Source of the DNA: Bacillota bacterium
Lineage (GTDB): Bacteria > Bacillota > Sulfobacillia > Sulfobacillales > Sulfobacillaceae
NCBI GenBank assembly: GCA_021795465.1
Contig: JAJYPK010000010.1
Span: forward strand, 1-44,021
DNA: 44,021 bases
Direction of reading: 5' to 3'
The notes beneath the pieces are model-generated. The model searched no databases, was not told the DNA's origin, and saw only the letters and a program-made list of their open reading frames with translations. Each line of letters starts with the position of its first letter. Position 1 is the stretch's first letter. Of the stretch, positions 16,089 through 24,895 are shown in pieces. The translations under genes were made by a program, and so were the position numbers.

Positions 16089-17360
16089 ATGATCAGGCTA
16101 CGGAAAGAAGAAACCCAAGAAGACCGCAAGGGGGCAGGACGCCCTCCCGCGTCCCGCTGGATTGCCTTAGTGTGGATCACGCTAGCTGAACTACTGGCGA
16201 TGAGTGTCTGGTTTAGCGCGTCGGCGGTCACCGGCGCGTTAACGCGCCAGTGGCATCTATCAGGCACAGCCGTTACCTGGCTTACGTCATCGGTCCAACT
16301 GGGATTTGTTGGCGGGGCATTGATCAGCGCGACACTGGGGTTGCCCGACCGGATTCGTCCGCGGACGCTGATGGCGTGGGGCTCCATGGGAGCCGCACTG
16401 TCCACCGCGGCCATTCTGGGATTTCCCTACGGCGGTTTGTGGCCTTTTGTATCGCGGAGCCTGACGGGAGCTTTCTTGGCCGTGGTCTATCCCATTGCCG
16501 TGCAGTGGGTGGCCAGTTGGTTTCCCCGCCAGCGTGGACTGGCTGTAGGCATTCTGATTGGCGGTCTGACACTGGGGTCCGCACTGCCCCATATCCTGGT
16601 GGGCCTTCCTCTCCTGGAGAACTGGCAAGGGGTCATGCTCGGAAGCGCTGGGCTGGCCGTGGTATCATCGGCGTTGGTGTGGTGGGTTGTGCCAGAACAG
16701 CCGGGCTCGTTTCACCCTCCCGCGTTTCATTGGGACCGGGTGGGCTCTGTCCTGCGGGATGCCCCTGTCATGTTGGCTAATCTGGGATACTGGAGCCATA
16801 TGTGGGAACTGTACGCCATGTGGACCTGGTTGCCGGTGTTTTTTCTCGCCAGCTGGGCTCCATATGTGCACGGTGAGGCCTTGGTGCGCTGGGCTGGTGG
16901 CGCCAGTTTCGTGGTGATCGGCCTGGCGGGCGTCGCCGGCGCGCTGACGGGCGGGTGGGCAGCAGACCGTTGGGGACGCACCCGGGCAACCGCCTGGGCT
17001 CTGGGAATAAGCGGCAGCATGGCCCTGCTCATTGGTTTTACGTATCGGCAGGCGCCTTGGCTGACGCTCGTACTGGGATTGATCTGGGGATTTAGCGTGA
17101 TTGCGGATTCCGCGCAGTTTTCCGCAGCGGTGACAGAACTCAGTTCCTCGTCCCTGCAGGGAAGCGCCCTGACACTGCAAATGGCCGTCGGGTTTCTGGT
17201 TACCATTGGTTCAATCGATGTGGTTGGTTGGTTGCAGCCGGTCATCGGCTGGAGCCACATTCTCATGCTGTTGGCCCTGGGACCGGCGGTGGGGATTTGG
17301 GCCATGCACCGCTTGCGCCAGCGTCCTGAAGCCCTCAAGATGGCACACGGGCGCCGGTAG
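16089..17360 (+). CDS. MFS transporter (nitrate/cyanate-like NNP/CynX type layout)
   Basis: The 423-residue product has 12 predicted helices. An early WITLAELLAMSVWFSASAVTGAL helix, LPDRIRPRTLMAWGS between helices 2 and 3 and GGWAADRWGRTRAT between helices 8 and 9 are MFS motifs. The FSASAV start and WFPRQRGLAVGILIGGLTLGSALPH resemble transporters annotated as cyanate/nitrate or YNFM-type exporters; the substrate is unknown. AAGGAGGGAGG precedes the ATG. Leucine is coded largely by CTG, unlike neighbouring genes rich in TTA, TTG and CTT. It is followed 30 bases later by an HxlR regulator, probably in the same operon. Confidence 0.85.
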   Translation: MIRLRKEETQEDRKGAGRPPASRWIALVWITLAELLAMSVWFSASAVTGALTRQWHLSGTAVTWLTSSVQLGFVGGALISATLGLPDRIRPRTLMAWGSMGAALSTAAILGFPYGGLWPFVSRSLTGAFLAVVYPIAVQWVASWFPRQRGLAVGILIGGLTLGSALPHILVGLPLLENWQGVMLGSAGLAVVSSALVWWVVPEQPGSFHPPAFHWDRVGSVLRDAPVMLANLGYWSHMWELYAMWTWLPVFFLASWAPYVHGEALVRWAGGASFVVIGLAGVAGALTGGWAADRWGRTRATAWALGISGSMALLIGFTYRQAPWLTLVLGLIWGFSVIADSAQFSAAVTELSSSSLQGSALTLQMAVGFLVTIGSIDVVGWLQPVIGWSHILMLLALGPAVGIWAMHRLRQRPEALKMAHGRR

Positions 17361-17390
17361 CGGTTGGACGGGAGAGAGGAGGATGCAGAG

Positions 17391-17831
17391 ATGAAAGATC
17401 TGCAGACTATTGTATGCCCTATTCAGCGAGCTGCAACACTGGTCGCGGATGTGACGGTCATAATCATTATCCGGGAGTTGCAGGCGGGCCCCCGCCGATT
17501 TGGGCAATTGCTCGTCCCGGGGCTGAATCCTCGCGCTCTTTCCGATCGACTACGTCGCCTAACCCAGGAGGGGATCTTGGAGCGGATACCGTACGCCGAG
17601 GCACCACCGCGTGTCGAATACCGCCTAACAACAAAAGGACAGGCCTTAGGGCCCATCCTAAAAGCCCTTCAGGGATTTGGAGAAACCTGGTTACCCGTCG
17701 CAATTCCGGATCTGAACTCTGCTCAGAACCCGGACCTCGCGGACCCTCAGGAAATCTTGTGCCCTGAAAATAAAGCAGTTCTGTCATCCACGTCACAAGC
17801 CATGCCGGGGACTACGGACGGACCGCATTGA
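17391..17831 (+). CDS. HxlR-family winged-helix regulator
   Basis: The 146-residue product starts with the HxlR pattern: CPIQRAATLVADVTVIIIIRELQAGPRRFGQL, with the conserved Cys at residue 8, then NPRALSDRLRRLTQEGILER (recognition helix) and the wing PRVEYRLTTKGQAL. It is longer than most HxlR proteins by a ~40-residue hydrophilic C-terminal tail containing one Cys (CPENK). GGAGAGAGGAGG before the ATG at 17391 decides the start over an in-frame ATG at 17364. The Cys suggests redox or electrophile sensing as in HypR/YodB, but that is inference. It probably controls the MFS gene just upstream. Confidence 0.88.
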   Translation: MKDLQTIVCPIQRAATLVADVTVIIIIRELQAGPRRFGQLLVPGLNPRALSDRLRRLTQEGILERIPYAEAPPRVEYRLTTKGQALGPILKALQGFGETWLPVAIPDLNSAQNPDLADPQEILCPENKAVLSSTSQAMPGTTDGPH

Positions 17832-18099
17832 CCCTCGGGCGCGAAGATCGTGGTGGATTATGGGAGGGGTCGATTCCATGACCCCCGCTGACAGAGGTCG
17901 GTCCCCACGGCGGGCGCCCTTCCCGTTGTTTCTCTGCTTTCACTTTCATCATCGACCGTCTTTGTCCAAATCCTGATAGCTCGACGGGGCTCCCTTTTCC
18001 CGCACCCGATTTTCTTGCTGTAGACTTCATCGGGAATTCTAGTCTAGCCTCGAGGATATTGTGGTATCTTGGGAAAGCGATACTAAGGGGGCGTAATCG

Positions 18100-19026
18100 G
18101 TGGCAGAGGTGATTGTGGCCGAAAATCTAATCAAGCGATACGGGAACTTCGAGGCGGTCCATGGCATCGATTTTTCGGTATCCGAAGGTGCCTGTTTTGG
18201 ACTTTTGGGTCCTAACGGGGCGGGAAAGTCGACGACAATCCGGATGATTTGCTGTTTGGCTGAAATTTCGGGAGGGCGCCTGTCTGTGTTGGGGCACGAT
18301 GCGCATCCCGGAAATCTGATGATAAAGCGGCAACTGGGGGTGGTGTCGCAAGAAGATTATTTGGACCCATCCCTAACGGTTCGGGAAAATGTTGAACTGC
18401 ATGGAAGATTTTATGGCATGGGCTATAGGCAGGCGAAAATTCGAGCCCAAGACCTCTTGGTCTTTTTGCAGTTAGAAGACAAGGGACGCGAGCAAGTCCG
18501 CTCTTTATCCGGCGGGATGCGTCGTCGGGCGGTTATTGCCCGAGCGCTGATGGGAACCCCTCGGATCTTAATCTTGGACGAGCCCACGACAGGGCTTGAC
18601 CCCCAGGCGCGACTTTTAGTATGGAGTAAGATTCGAGAGTTAAAGCAGGAGGGCGTGACCATTCTCTTGACCACGCACTATATGGATGAGGCCCAACGTT
18701 TGGCGGATGACTTGGTGGTCATCGACCACGGCAGGATCCTAGAACGAGGGACCCCGGACGACCTGATCGCCCGTGTGGTGGGAACCGATTGCTTGGAAAT
18801 TGCCGAGTGCGATCCCAGCTTTGGCCAGACTCTCGTCGAACGGATCCAACCTTTGGGGATCATTAGTGATTGGCAGGGGGATAGCCTCATGCTGTTTTCC
18901 TCGGACATGGATCCGGTGCTTGCACAGTTGCAAAAAGAAAAATGGCTGCCCGCGCAATATTATCGGCGCCGGGCCAGCCTGGAAGACGTCTTTTTGCGCT
19001 TGACGGGGAGGGATTTGCGCGAGTGA
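18100..19026 (+). CDS. ABC transporter ATP-binding protein, DrrA/NodI type
   Basis: The 308-residue product is the nucleotide-binding subunit of an ABC-2 exporter. It has Walker A GPNGAGKST at 37-45, the Q-loop VVSQEDYLDPSLTV, the signature LSGGMRRR, Walker B LILDEPTTGLD and the switch His in TTHYMDEA. The ~90-residue C-terminal extension ending SLEDVFLRLTGRDLRE is typical of the DrrA/NodI drug, lipid or polyketide exporters. The GTG start follows AAGGGGG. The stop overlaps the start of the permease gene by four bases. Confidence 0.93.
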   Translation: MAEVIVAENLIKRYGNFEAVHGIDFSVSEGACFGLLGPNGAGKSTTIRMICCLAEISGGRLSVLGHDAHPGNLMIKRQLGVVSQEDYLDPSLTVRENVELHGRFYGMGYRQAKIRAQDLLVFLQLEDKGREQVRSLSGGMRRRAVIARALMGTPRILILDEPTTGLDPQARLLVWSKIRELKQEGVTILLTTHYMDEAQRLADDLVVIDHGRILERGTPDDLIARVVGTDCLEIAECDPSFGQTLVERIQPLGIISDWQGDSLMLFSSDMDPVLAQLQKEKWLPAQYYRRRASLEDVFLRLTGRDLRE

Positions 19027-19796
19027 ATGTCAATCAACAATGGCGCCATGGAGCCCTCATGGTATTCCGACGTAATTTTCTGTCTTGGGTAAAATATTAC
19101 AGGAGTTCGATTCTCCTCAACTTTGGAGAGCCCTTAACCAACCTCTTGGCCTTGGGTTTTGGTCTAGGCGCATATGTGGCCACCATGGCCGGTGTGCCCT
19201 TTGTCGATTTTATTGGTCCGGGCTTACTGGCGGTCACCGCCATGAATGCGGTGACATTTGACATGACGTTTGAAGCCTATGATCGTTTGAATGAGAACGG
19301 CATTTACCAGGCTATGATTACCGCGCCATTAACGGTCCCGCAAATTGTTGCGGGAGAATATCTTTGGGAGGCGTTTCGAAGCCTCTTGTATGGTTCGGTA
19401 TTTCTCTTGGTATTACTACTACTAGGATTGGTTCACTCCTGGTGGGCGTTGGTGGTCCCGCTGCCCCTTCTCGTTACCGGAATCATGTTCTCGGGCCCCG
19501 CTCTCTTGGTGGCATCGCGGGCGCGTAACCATGAGCAGCTCTTTTATTACTTTACGTTGGTGATCACACCGATGTTTATGTTTTCTGGCGTGTTTTTTCC
19601 GATTGCTCGACTGCCCGTTTTGATCCAAGATTTCATTGTTTTGACCCCTTTATTCCATGTAGTAAATGTCGTGAGAGCGTTGGTCTTAGGCCATTTATCC
19701 GCGGGGCTTGTATGGGATGTGGTGTGGATCTTGGGCTATACCGTATTGTTTAGCTGGCTACCCATTCGTAGCTTGAGGCGACGACTAACGGGCTGA
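19023..19796 (+). CDS. ABC-2 type permease
   Basis: The 257-residue partner of the preceding ATPase has a cytoplasmic N-terminus (WRHGALMVFRRNFLSWVKYY) and six hydrophobic helices, the usual ABC-2 layout, with the conserved GLLAVTAMNAVTFDMTFEAYDR region and LIQDFIVLTPLFHVVNVVRAL near the C-terminus (NodJ-like). The GTG at 19023 overlaps the ATPase stop (GTGA) and has GGGGAGGG about 10 bases upstream; an earlier ATG at 18942 would overlap far into the ATPase and is rejected. Substrate unknown. Confidence 0.9.
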   Translation: MNVNQQWRHGALMVFRRNFLSWVKYYRSSILLNFGEPLTNLLALGFGLGAYVATMAGVPFVDFIGPGLLAVTAMNAVTFDMTFEAYDRLNENGIYQAMITAPLTVPQIVAGEYLWEAFRSLLYGSVFLLVLLLLGLVHSWWALVVPLPLLVTGIMFSGPALLVASRARNHEQLFYYFTLVITPMFMFSGVFFPIARLPVLIQDFIVLTPLFHVVNVVRALVLGHLSAGLVWDVVWILGYTVLFSWLPIRSLRRRLTG

Positions 19797-19835
19797 ACGC
19801 TAAAAGAGTACATAATGAACAGGAGGCGCGTCGTA

Positions 19836-20747
19836 ATGCGAGAGATTCATCCAGTCCAACCTTACCCCTATACCTTTGGGAAGTATCACGAACCGATTGC
19901 CCAGGTGAAACCTGGGGAGACGGTGGTGCTGTACACGGAAGATTGTTTCGAGGGTCGCGTCAAGCTAGAAACCGACCTGCCGAGCCAAGTGGCGGGGCAT
20001 TACTTAAATCCCCAAACGGGTCCCCTCTATGTGGAGGGCGCTGAGGCAGGGGACATGCTCATGGTACATATTGACGATATTGAACTGACTCGAGATTGGG
20101 CGGTGAGTGCACAAATTCCATATTTCGGAGGACTGACCGCGACGACGCTGACTGCGACATTACAGGACCCCTTACCCGAAAAGGTTTGGATTTACCGTAA
20201 ACAGAGCGATGGACGCTTTGCGTATTCCGATCGGTTCGCCATCACTCCGCATCCCTTTATGGGGACCATGGGAACCGCACCAGATTTGGAAGCCCTGTCA
20301 GCACTTACACCATTCACGCATGGCGGCAACATGGATGTCCCCGACGTCAAATCTGGCAACATTGTATGCCTCCCGGTGAAAGTCGACGGGGCATACTTTT
20401 CCACCGGGGATTGTCATGTGGCACAAGGCGAGGGGGAAGCTTGTGGAGTTGCCTTAGAGATCTCCGGGAAGGTCACGCTTTCATTTGAAGTGGTGAAGCG
20501 TCACCCGATTGCCTGGCCCCGGATTATCTCACCGAGTGAAATTATGACCGTGGGTAGTGCGCGTCCGATGGAAGATGCGGCTCGCATCGCCTATAGCGAA
20601 CTGATTCAATGGCTTATTCGCGAGTATCACTTCGACAAGTGGGACGCTTACCAGTTAGCAAGCCAAGCGGGGAAACTTTATGTAGGCAACATGGTCGATA
20701 CCTACTATAGCCTGGTCGCCAAGTTAAGCCGAAATTTTTTGGAATAA
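19836..20747 (+). CDS. acetamidase/formamidase family protein
   Basis: The family hydrolyses short aliphatic amides to ammonia and the acid. The 303-residue product shows the FmdA_AmdA features: PGETVVLYTEDCFEG, the GPLYVEGAEAGDMLMVHIDDIE strand pair, FTHGGNMDVPDVKSGNIVCLPV and FSTGDCHVAQGEGEACGVALE, which carries likely metal-binding Asp/His/Glu residues. AGGAGG at 19821-19826 points to the ATG at 19836, not the one at 19815. It follows the ABC exporter by 39 bases, possibly co-transcribed, and ends at a strong terminator. Confidence 0.9.
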   Translation: MREIHPVQPYPYTFGKYHEPIAQVKPGETVVLYTEDCFEGRVKLETDLPSQVAGHYLNPQTGPLYVEGAEAGDMLMVHIDDIELTRDWAVSAQIPYFGGLTATTLTATLQDPLPEKVWIYRKQSDGRFAYSDRFAITPHPFMGTMGTAPDLEALSALTPFTHGGNMDVPDVKSGNIVCLPVKVDGAYFSTGDCHVAQGEGEACGVALEISGKVTLSFEVVKRHPIAWPRIISPSEIMTVGSARPMEDAARIAYSELIQWLIREYHFDKWDAYQLASQAGKLYVGNMVDTYYSLVAKLSRNFLE

Positions 20748-20750
20748 AGC

Positions 20751-20795
20751 GGCGAACGTCGTGGGTGAATGGGGCCGACGTTCGCCTCCTTTTTA
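20751..20795 (+). terminator. intrinsic terminator after the amidase gene
   Basis: GGCGAACGTCG (20751-20761) pairs perfectly with CGACGTTCGCC (20776-20786) across a 14-base loop, followed by TCCTTTTT. It lies between convergent genes and touches the stop codon of the permease on the other strand. Confidence 0.9.
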
Positions 20796-22223
20796 CCCCG
20801 GGTCTTTATCGTGGTTGGTGTCCGTGGTAATGAGGCCCGCGTTGCGAATCCTCTCGGGGTTTTTGCGAAAGATCCCCCATAGGAGGGTTAGTCCCGCTAA
20901 AAGCCACCCGAGCAAGAGGTACGGGGGGATGTTATCAGGGAACGGGGGAACCGGGAAGAGGGTGAAATAAATAGGTAAGAGGTAGAGAAGGGTAGCAATA
21001 GCGGGGAATATGCCGTGGACCAACCAGCGAAATGATCCGATCCTTCGGTAGTACCGTGTCAGCGAGACATTGGCCATAATGTGCACAATTAAGGTGGAAA
21101 GGGTCATCAATTCACCAAGAAAGACAAATCCCGCAAAACTTCCCAACCAAAACCCTACCCCGGTGACAATGATTATGCTAAGGATGGATTGAAATCGAAT
21201 GGCTTCGTGAGGGGACCGATAGACTGCGTGCGTTTGAGCCATCCGATAGGGCACCAGAATGCGGTCGCGGCCCAAGGCATAGAGGACACGGACCTGCGCG
21301 TTATGGATGGCGGTAATGCAGGCCACGGTACCGTTAATCACGAGGATGGCGAGGAGCCAAAACCAGAGCGATCCTAACGTATGTTGGGCCATCGTCATGA
21401 GCGGCAAGGGCAAAGAGGCGTAGCTACCCATTTTATGGATCCCCCAACCCACCGTAGATGCGTACCCGATAAATACGTAGTAGAGTCCCACCACTAAGAC
21501 CGCAATAAACACGGCACGCGCGATGGTGTGTTTGGCATTCTTGGCTTCTTCTCCAAGCGGAGCAGCGGCACCATACCCAGCGAAAGAAAATAGGCCAAAC
21601 ACCATGGCTAAGCCAATGCCGGACCATCCAGTCGGTGAGGTCCCTGGTCGAAACGGGCTGAGGGAATTGTGGGGGCCCGCTTTGGCAATGAGAACTACAC
21701 CTAAGATGACGAATACGACAAATTCGATGAGGCCGGCAACCATGGAGTACTGTAATGAGGGTCGAATACCTTTGACAGAGATGTACCACACGAATAGGGC
21801 CGCTATCAGGGAAAAGGGCCACCAACTCCAACTCGGCAGATGGATGCCGAGTCCCATGTCGAGAATAGACTCGATAAGAAATCCGAAAAACAGGATCATC
21901 GCTGGGGCGTTAATCCCTTGGTAGAGGAGATAAATCCATCCCGTATAGACCCCCGTGCGCGCACCGGAACCCTGTGCGACAAATGTATAATAACCTCCTG
22001 CGCTGGAAATTTTCTTGGAAAACTGAATGAGCGTGTTGGCCCCAAACAAGGAGGCGATGAGTGCCAAGAGGATGCCGAGTGGCATGGCCCCCGCCGCAAA
22101 ACTTGCGGCCGCGGTAAGCCCCGAGACGGCTGAGAGTCCGGGACCCATTTGGGACACCGATTGAAAAAGGACTTGCCAAAATCCGATGTGATTTTCAGCG
22201 AGACGCCCGTAGGCGTGTGGCAT
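20793..22223 (-). CDS. APC-family amino acid permease
   Basis: The 476-residue product has about 12 hydrophobic helices of the APC fold. SQMGPGLSAVSGLTAAASFAAGAMPLG holds the unwound helix-1 substrate site; FSKKISSAGGYYTFVAQGSGARTG and FGLFSFAGYGAAAPLGEEAKNAKHTIARAV are the typical second and sixth helix motifs, as in the EutP/YcjJ-like amino-acid or amine transporters. The substrate is unknown. It lies downstream of kdpE on the same strand (91 bases) but has its own leader. Confidence 0.88.
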   Translation of the reverse strand: MPHAYGRLAENHIGFWQVLFQSVSQMGPGLSAVSGLTAAASFAAGAMPLGILLALIASLFGANTLIQFSKKISSAGGYYTFVAQGSGARTGVYTGWIYLLYQGINAPAMILFFGFLIESILDMGLGIHLPSWSWWPFSLIAALFVWYISVKGIRPSLQYSMVAGLIEFVVFVILGVVLIAKAGPHNSLSPFRPGTSPTGWSGIGLAMVFGLFSFAGYGAAAPLGEEAKNAKHTIARAVFIAVLVVGLYYVFIGYASTVGWGIHKMGSYASLPLPLMTMAQHTLGSLWFWLLAILVINGTVACITAIHNAQVRVLYALGRDRILVPYRMAQTHAVYRSPHEAIRFQSILSIIIVTGVGFWLGSFAGFVFLGELMTLSTLIVHIMANVSLTRYYRRIGSFRWLVHGIFPAIATLLYLLPIYFTLFPVPPFPDNIPPYLLLGWLLAGLTLLWGIFRKNPERIRNAGLITTDTNHDKDPG

Positions 22224-22314
22224 GCCTTTTCACCATCCTTTCAAAGCCATATCGTCCCCGGGTTTTGAGAGAAACATGCTTAGGATAACCGGGTGTGATT
22301 TCCGAGAATGGTGG

Positions 22315-23016
22315 TCAATTATCCGACGCATCGGGTGCCAGCAAGCGATACCCAACTCCCGGCTCGGTAATGATCAGTTGGGGCCGCGTCGGATCTTCCT
22401 CAATTTTTTTTCGCAAGTGACCAACATAGATCCGTAAGTAATGACTTTCAGACTCGTAGCTTTGCTCGCCCCAGACTTGGCGGAGTAACTGACGATGGGT
22501 CATCACACGCCCTCGGCTAAGGGCCAATACACGCAACAACGCGTATTCGATAGGCGTGAGTTTTACGGATTCGCCCTTGCGTTCCACGATGCGATGAATG
22601 AGGTCGATTTTGAGATGGCCCACCGTCAGAATGGGATCTTCTGGAGATAGGGCGACATGACGTAAGGCCACCCGGACGCGGGCCATGAGTTCACCCATGC
22701 TAAAAGGTTTGGTGATATAGTCATCGGCACCATGGTCGAGGGCGAACACTTTGTCGGTTTCGTCATCGTGGACGGTCAGGATAACGACAGGCACGTTGGA
22801 CCAACCTCGAATCTGGTTTAAGACCGCAGTGCCTTTTATGTCCGGCAGACTTAAGTCTAATATGATCAAGTCGGGCCGTAGTTGCTCGGCCATCGTTAAC
22901 CCTTCATGGCCGGTGCCTGCCTCTTCGGTTGTGTAGCCGTGAGCCTTTAAGGTCACGGTCAGGAGTTTTCGGATCTGCACTTCGTCGTCTACGATAAGAA
23001 TGCGGGCTTTATTCAT
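22315..23016 (-). CDS. kdpE: response regulator KdpE
   Basis: The 233-residue OmpR-type regulator has a receiver domain with acidic pocket D10/D11, phosphoacceptor Asp54 (LILDLSLPD) and Lys103 (ITKPF). It is followed by a winged-helix domain with LTPIEYALLRVLALSRGRVMTHRQLL and YLRIYVGHLRKKIEEDP, the KdpE pattern. It activates the kdpFABC promoter when phosphorylated by KdpD under potassium limitation. Its ATG overlaps the kinase stop by four bases, so the two are co-translated. Confidence 0.93.
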   Translation of the reverse strand: MNKARILIVDDEVQIRKLLTVTLKAHGYTTEEAGTGHEGLTMAEQLRPDLIILDLSLPDIKGTAVLNQIRGWSNVPVVILTVHDDETDKVFALDHGADDYITKPFSMGELMARVRVALRHVALSPEDPILTVGHLKIDLIHRIVERKGESVKLTPIEYALLRVLALSRGRVMTHRQLLRQVWGEQSYESESHYLRIYVGHLRKKIEEDPTRPQLIITEPGVGYRLLAPDASDN

Positions 23017-24650
23017 GACTCCTTCTCCTTCATCAAACGAGTCTCTAACGGGAGTTCGATGGTCATGACCGTACCCCGTGGCGTTCCTCGTCGGGCCTTA
23101 ATGGTTCCTCCATGAGCACGAATAATCCCCTTGCATATGGCGAGTCCCAGACCCGTACCGGGTATATGCTGGACGGTAGGTGAACGGTAAAATTTATCGA
23201 AGAGCTTATCCGCTTCCATCGGCTGGATACCAATCCCGAAATCCTGGATGGCGAGCGTCATGGTGTCCGCGGAAAATTCTACCTCAATGTTAATTTCGCT
23301 GCCGTCTGGCGAATATTTGACCGCGTTACTAAGAAGATTCGTGAGCACCTGATCAATTAGCACATCATCGACGTCAAGCGGCGGGAGATCATCCGGGATG
23401 TTGACCGTGACGCGGCGACGGGATAAAGCATCCTGCACTTGGCGTAGCGCAACCCCAATCATATCAGCCATATCGTTAGACTGCCGATGTAGTCGCAACA
23501 TGCCGCTTTCGAGTCGGACCATCCCCAATAAGTTGGTAATCAACCGGTTCATCCGCATAGATCCCTCGCGAATCGTGGCTAAGAGTTCGCGTTGGTCTGC
23601 CAGACTCAGGATATCCATGCCTTCAAGCAGGCCCGTCACGGACCCAATAATGGTCGCTAAGGGCGTGCGGAGTTCATGCGAAATGGAGTCTAAGAGAGCC
23701 GTGCGGAGTCGTTCCGATTCCGCCATCAAATGAGATAACTTCGCTTCTTCCTCATAGTGCATCCGGGCAATAGACACGGCGGCCACCCCGGCCAAAGCCT
23801 CGACGATGCGCAGTTGCTCTGAATTGAACACCGTGCCTACCCCATATTCTCCGATGCACATAACGCCATGGACCTTATTCTCAGTCTTTAGCGGAATATA
23901 GAGGAGTTCGGTGTTTTTGTTTTCTCCAAATCCAGCTTGTTCGCCATGACGATAGACCCATTCCAACACATTCGCATTCACCCGATAGCCGGAGTCGATC
24001 ACGGGAGTCCTCACGGCAATTCGCAATTGGTCATGGGCGTCGGGAAGGGCGATCATAACCGGGACGGGGGTGGCAAAGGTACGCGATACATGCCGGGCGA
24101 CTTCATCCAATAAGGTCTCAAGATCCCGCACCGCGGCCATTTGGCGGCTTAATTCATAGAGTGACGAAGTCAGGGCTTCCCTTCGCAGGGCCTCATGCAT
24201 TTGTCGTCGCAAGGTTCCTGCTAGGCTCGCAGTTAAGGCGGCCACGGCCAGGAATACCGTGAAGACAATCAGGTAGCGAAAATCCGCAACGGTGTAGCGA
24301 AAAACGGGCGGAACAAAAAGGGAGTCGAAGACCAGAACCGCGAGACCGGCCGCATAAATCGCGGGCCAGATCCCCCACCGAAGGGCCACGATCAGGACCG
24401 GCAGCAAGTAAAGGAGGGCAATATTGATGATCAGAAACACGTGACGCGACTCCCATAGTATTCCGGTAAGGATGGCGACTAATAGCGTCGCGGCCAGGAA
24501 TGCGCGCCCCTCGAACCACGATCCAGGACGAGTCGGAGCGCTCACGACCACCCAAGGCATTAACGGCGATCGCACGACGCGCCATTTTGGGGTGTATGTC
24601 CGAGATTTGTTACGATTTTGTCGTGTCCTTCCACTAGGCCTATATTTCAT
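23013..24650 (-). CDS. kdpD: KdpD C-terminal half: membrane/GAF/histidine kinase protein
   Basis: The 545-residue protein is the transmitter half of KdpD. After a basic N-terminus come four membrane helices of the DUF4118 module (about 48-145), a GAF domain (about 165-300), the phosphorylated His325 in SISHELRTPLATIIG, and the ATPase domain with NLLSNAVKYSP, DFGIGI and GTGLGLAICKGI. The KdpD and USP input domains that normally precede the membrane part are missing; they are encoded separately at 29754-30902 on the other strand. The start is uncertain: the ATG at 24650 has no clear ribosome site, and the ATG at residue 31 (near 24560) lacks one too. It is transcribed with kdpE. Confidence 0.9.
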   Translation of the reverse strand: MKYRPSGRTRQNRNKSRTYTPKWRVVRSPLMPWVVVSAPTRPGSWFEGRAFLAATLLVAILTGILWESRHVFLIINIALLYLLPVLIVALRWGIWPAIYAAGLAVLVFDSLFVPPVFRYTVADFRYLIVFTVFLAVAALTASLAGTLRRQMHEALRREALTSSLYELSRQMAAVRDLETLLDEVARHVSRTFATPVPVMIALPDAHDQLRIAVRTPVIDSGYRVNANVLEWVYRHGEQAGFGENKNTELLYIPLKTENKVHGVMCIGEYGVGTVFNSEQLRIVEALAGVAAVSIARMHYEEEAKLSHLMAESERLRTALLDSISHELRTPLATIIGSVTGLLEGMDILSLADQRELLATIREGSMRMNRLITNLLGMVRLESGMLRLHRQSNDMADMIGVALRQVQDALSRRRVTVNIPDDLPPLDVDDVLIDQVLTNLLSNAVKYSPDGSEINIEVEFSADTMTLAIQDFGIGIQPMEADKLFDKFYRSPTVQHIPGTGLGLAICKGIIRAHGGTIKARRGTPRGTVMTIELPLETRLMKEKES

Positions 24651-24695
24651 CCAACTGTGCGGGAAACCTTGACCATCAAGGAGGGAAGGGATAGC

Positions 24696-24797
24696 ATGGT
24701 GAATCTCGCTGGCCCCATTCCCGCTTCTCCTTTCTGTCGAGCCGTCAGCCCGTTATCCTATCGCCGTACGGGTTCCTCCCCATGCCACCTTATTTAA
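24696..24797 (+). CDS. possible 33-codon ORF with a strong ribosome site
   Basis: AAGGAGGGAAGGG ends 5 bases before an ATG that opens 33 codons to TAA (Pro/Ser/Arg-rich, three Cys). The peptide is not recognised and not hydrophobic. It lies antisense to the leader of the kdpD kinase half and faces the kdpC terminator. It could be chance; only the ribosome site supports it. Confidence 0.2.
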   Translation: MVNLAGPIPASPFCRAVSPLSYRRTGSSPCHLI

Positions 24798-24844
24798 AGG
24801 GGCTTGCCAAGCAGTGTACCATGTCTTTGGGACCAACTCGAAAT

Positions 24845-24876
24845 GAAAAGCGGGCCTCTTGTCGAAGAGGCCCGCT
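24845..24876 (-). terminator. intrinsic terminator of the kdpFABC operon
   Basis: AGCGGGCCTCTT and AAGAGGCCCGCT (24849-24876) form a perfect 12-bp stem with a 4-base loop. On the minus strand it is followed by TTTTCATTT, so it ends the kdp operon 20 bases after the kdpC stop and separates it from kdpDE. Confidence 0.92.
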
Positions 24877-24895
24877 CGGTCTGTCTGGTCTGGTA

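Noticed and set aside
24651-24840. Possible riboswitch (c-di-AMP or other) before the kdpD kinase half
   Set aside because: Short matches such as GGTGAATC and GAGCCGTCAGC are on the wrong strand for any gene, and the invariant blocks of the ydaO, SAM, TPP and cobalamin classes are not present on the minus strand.
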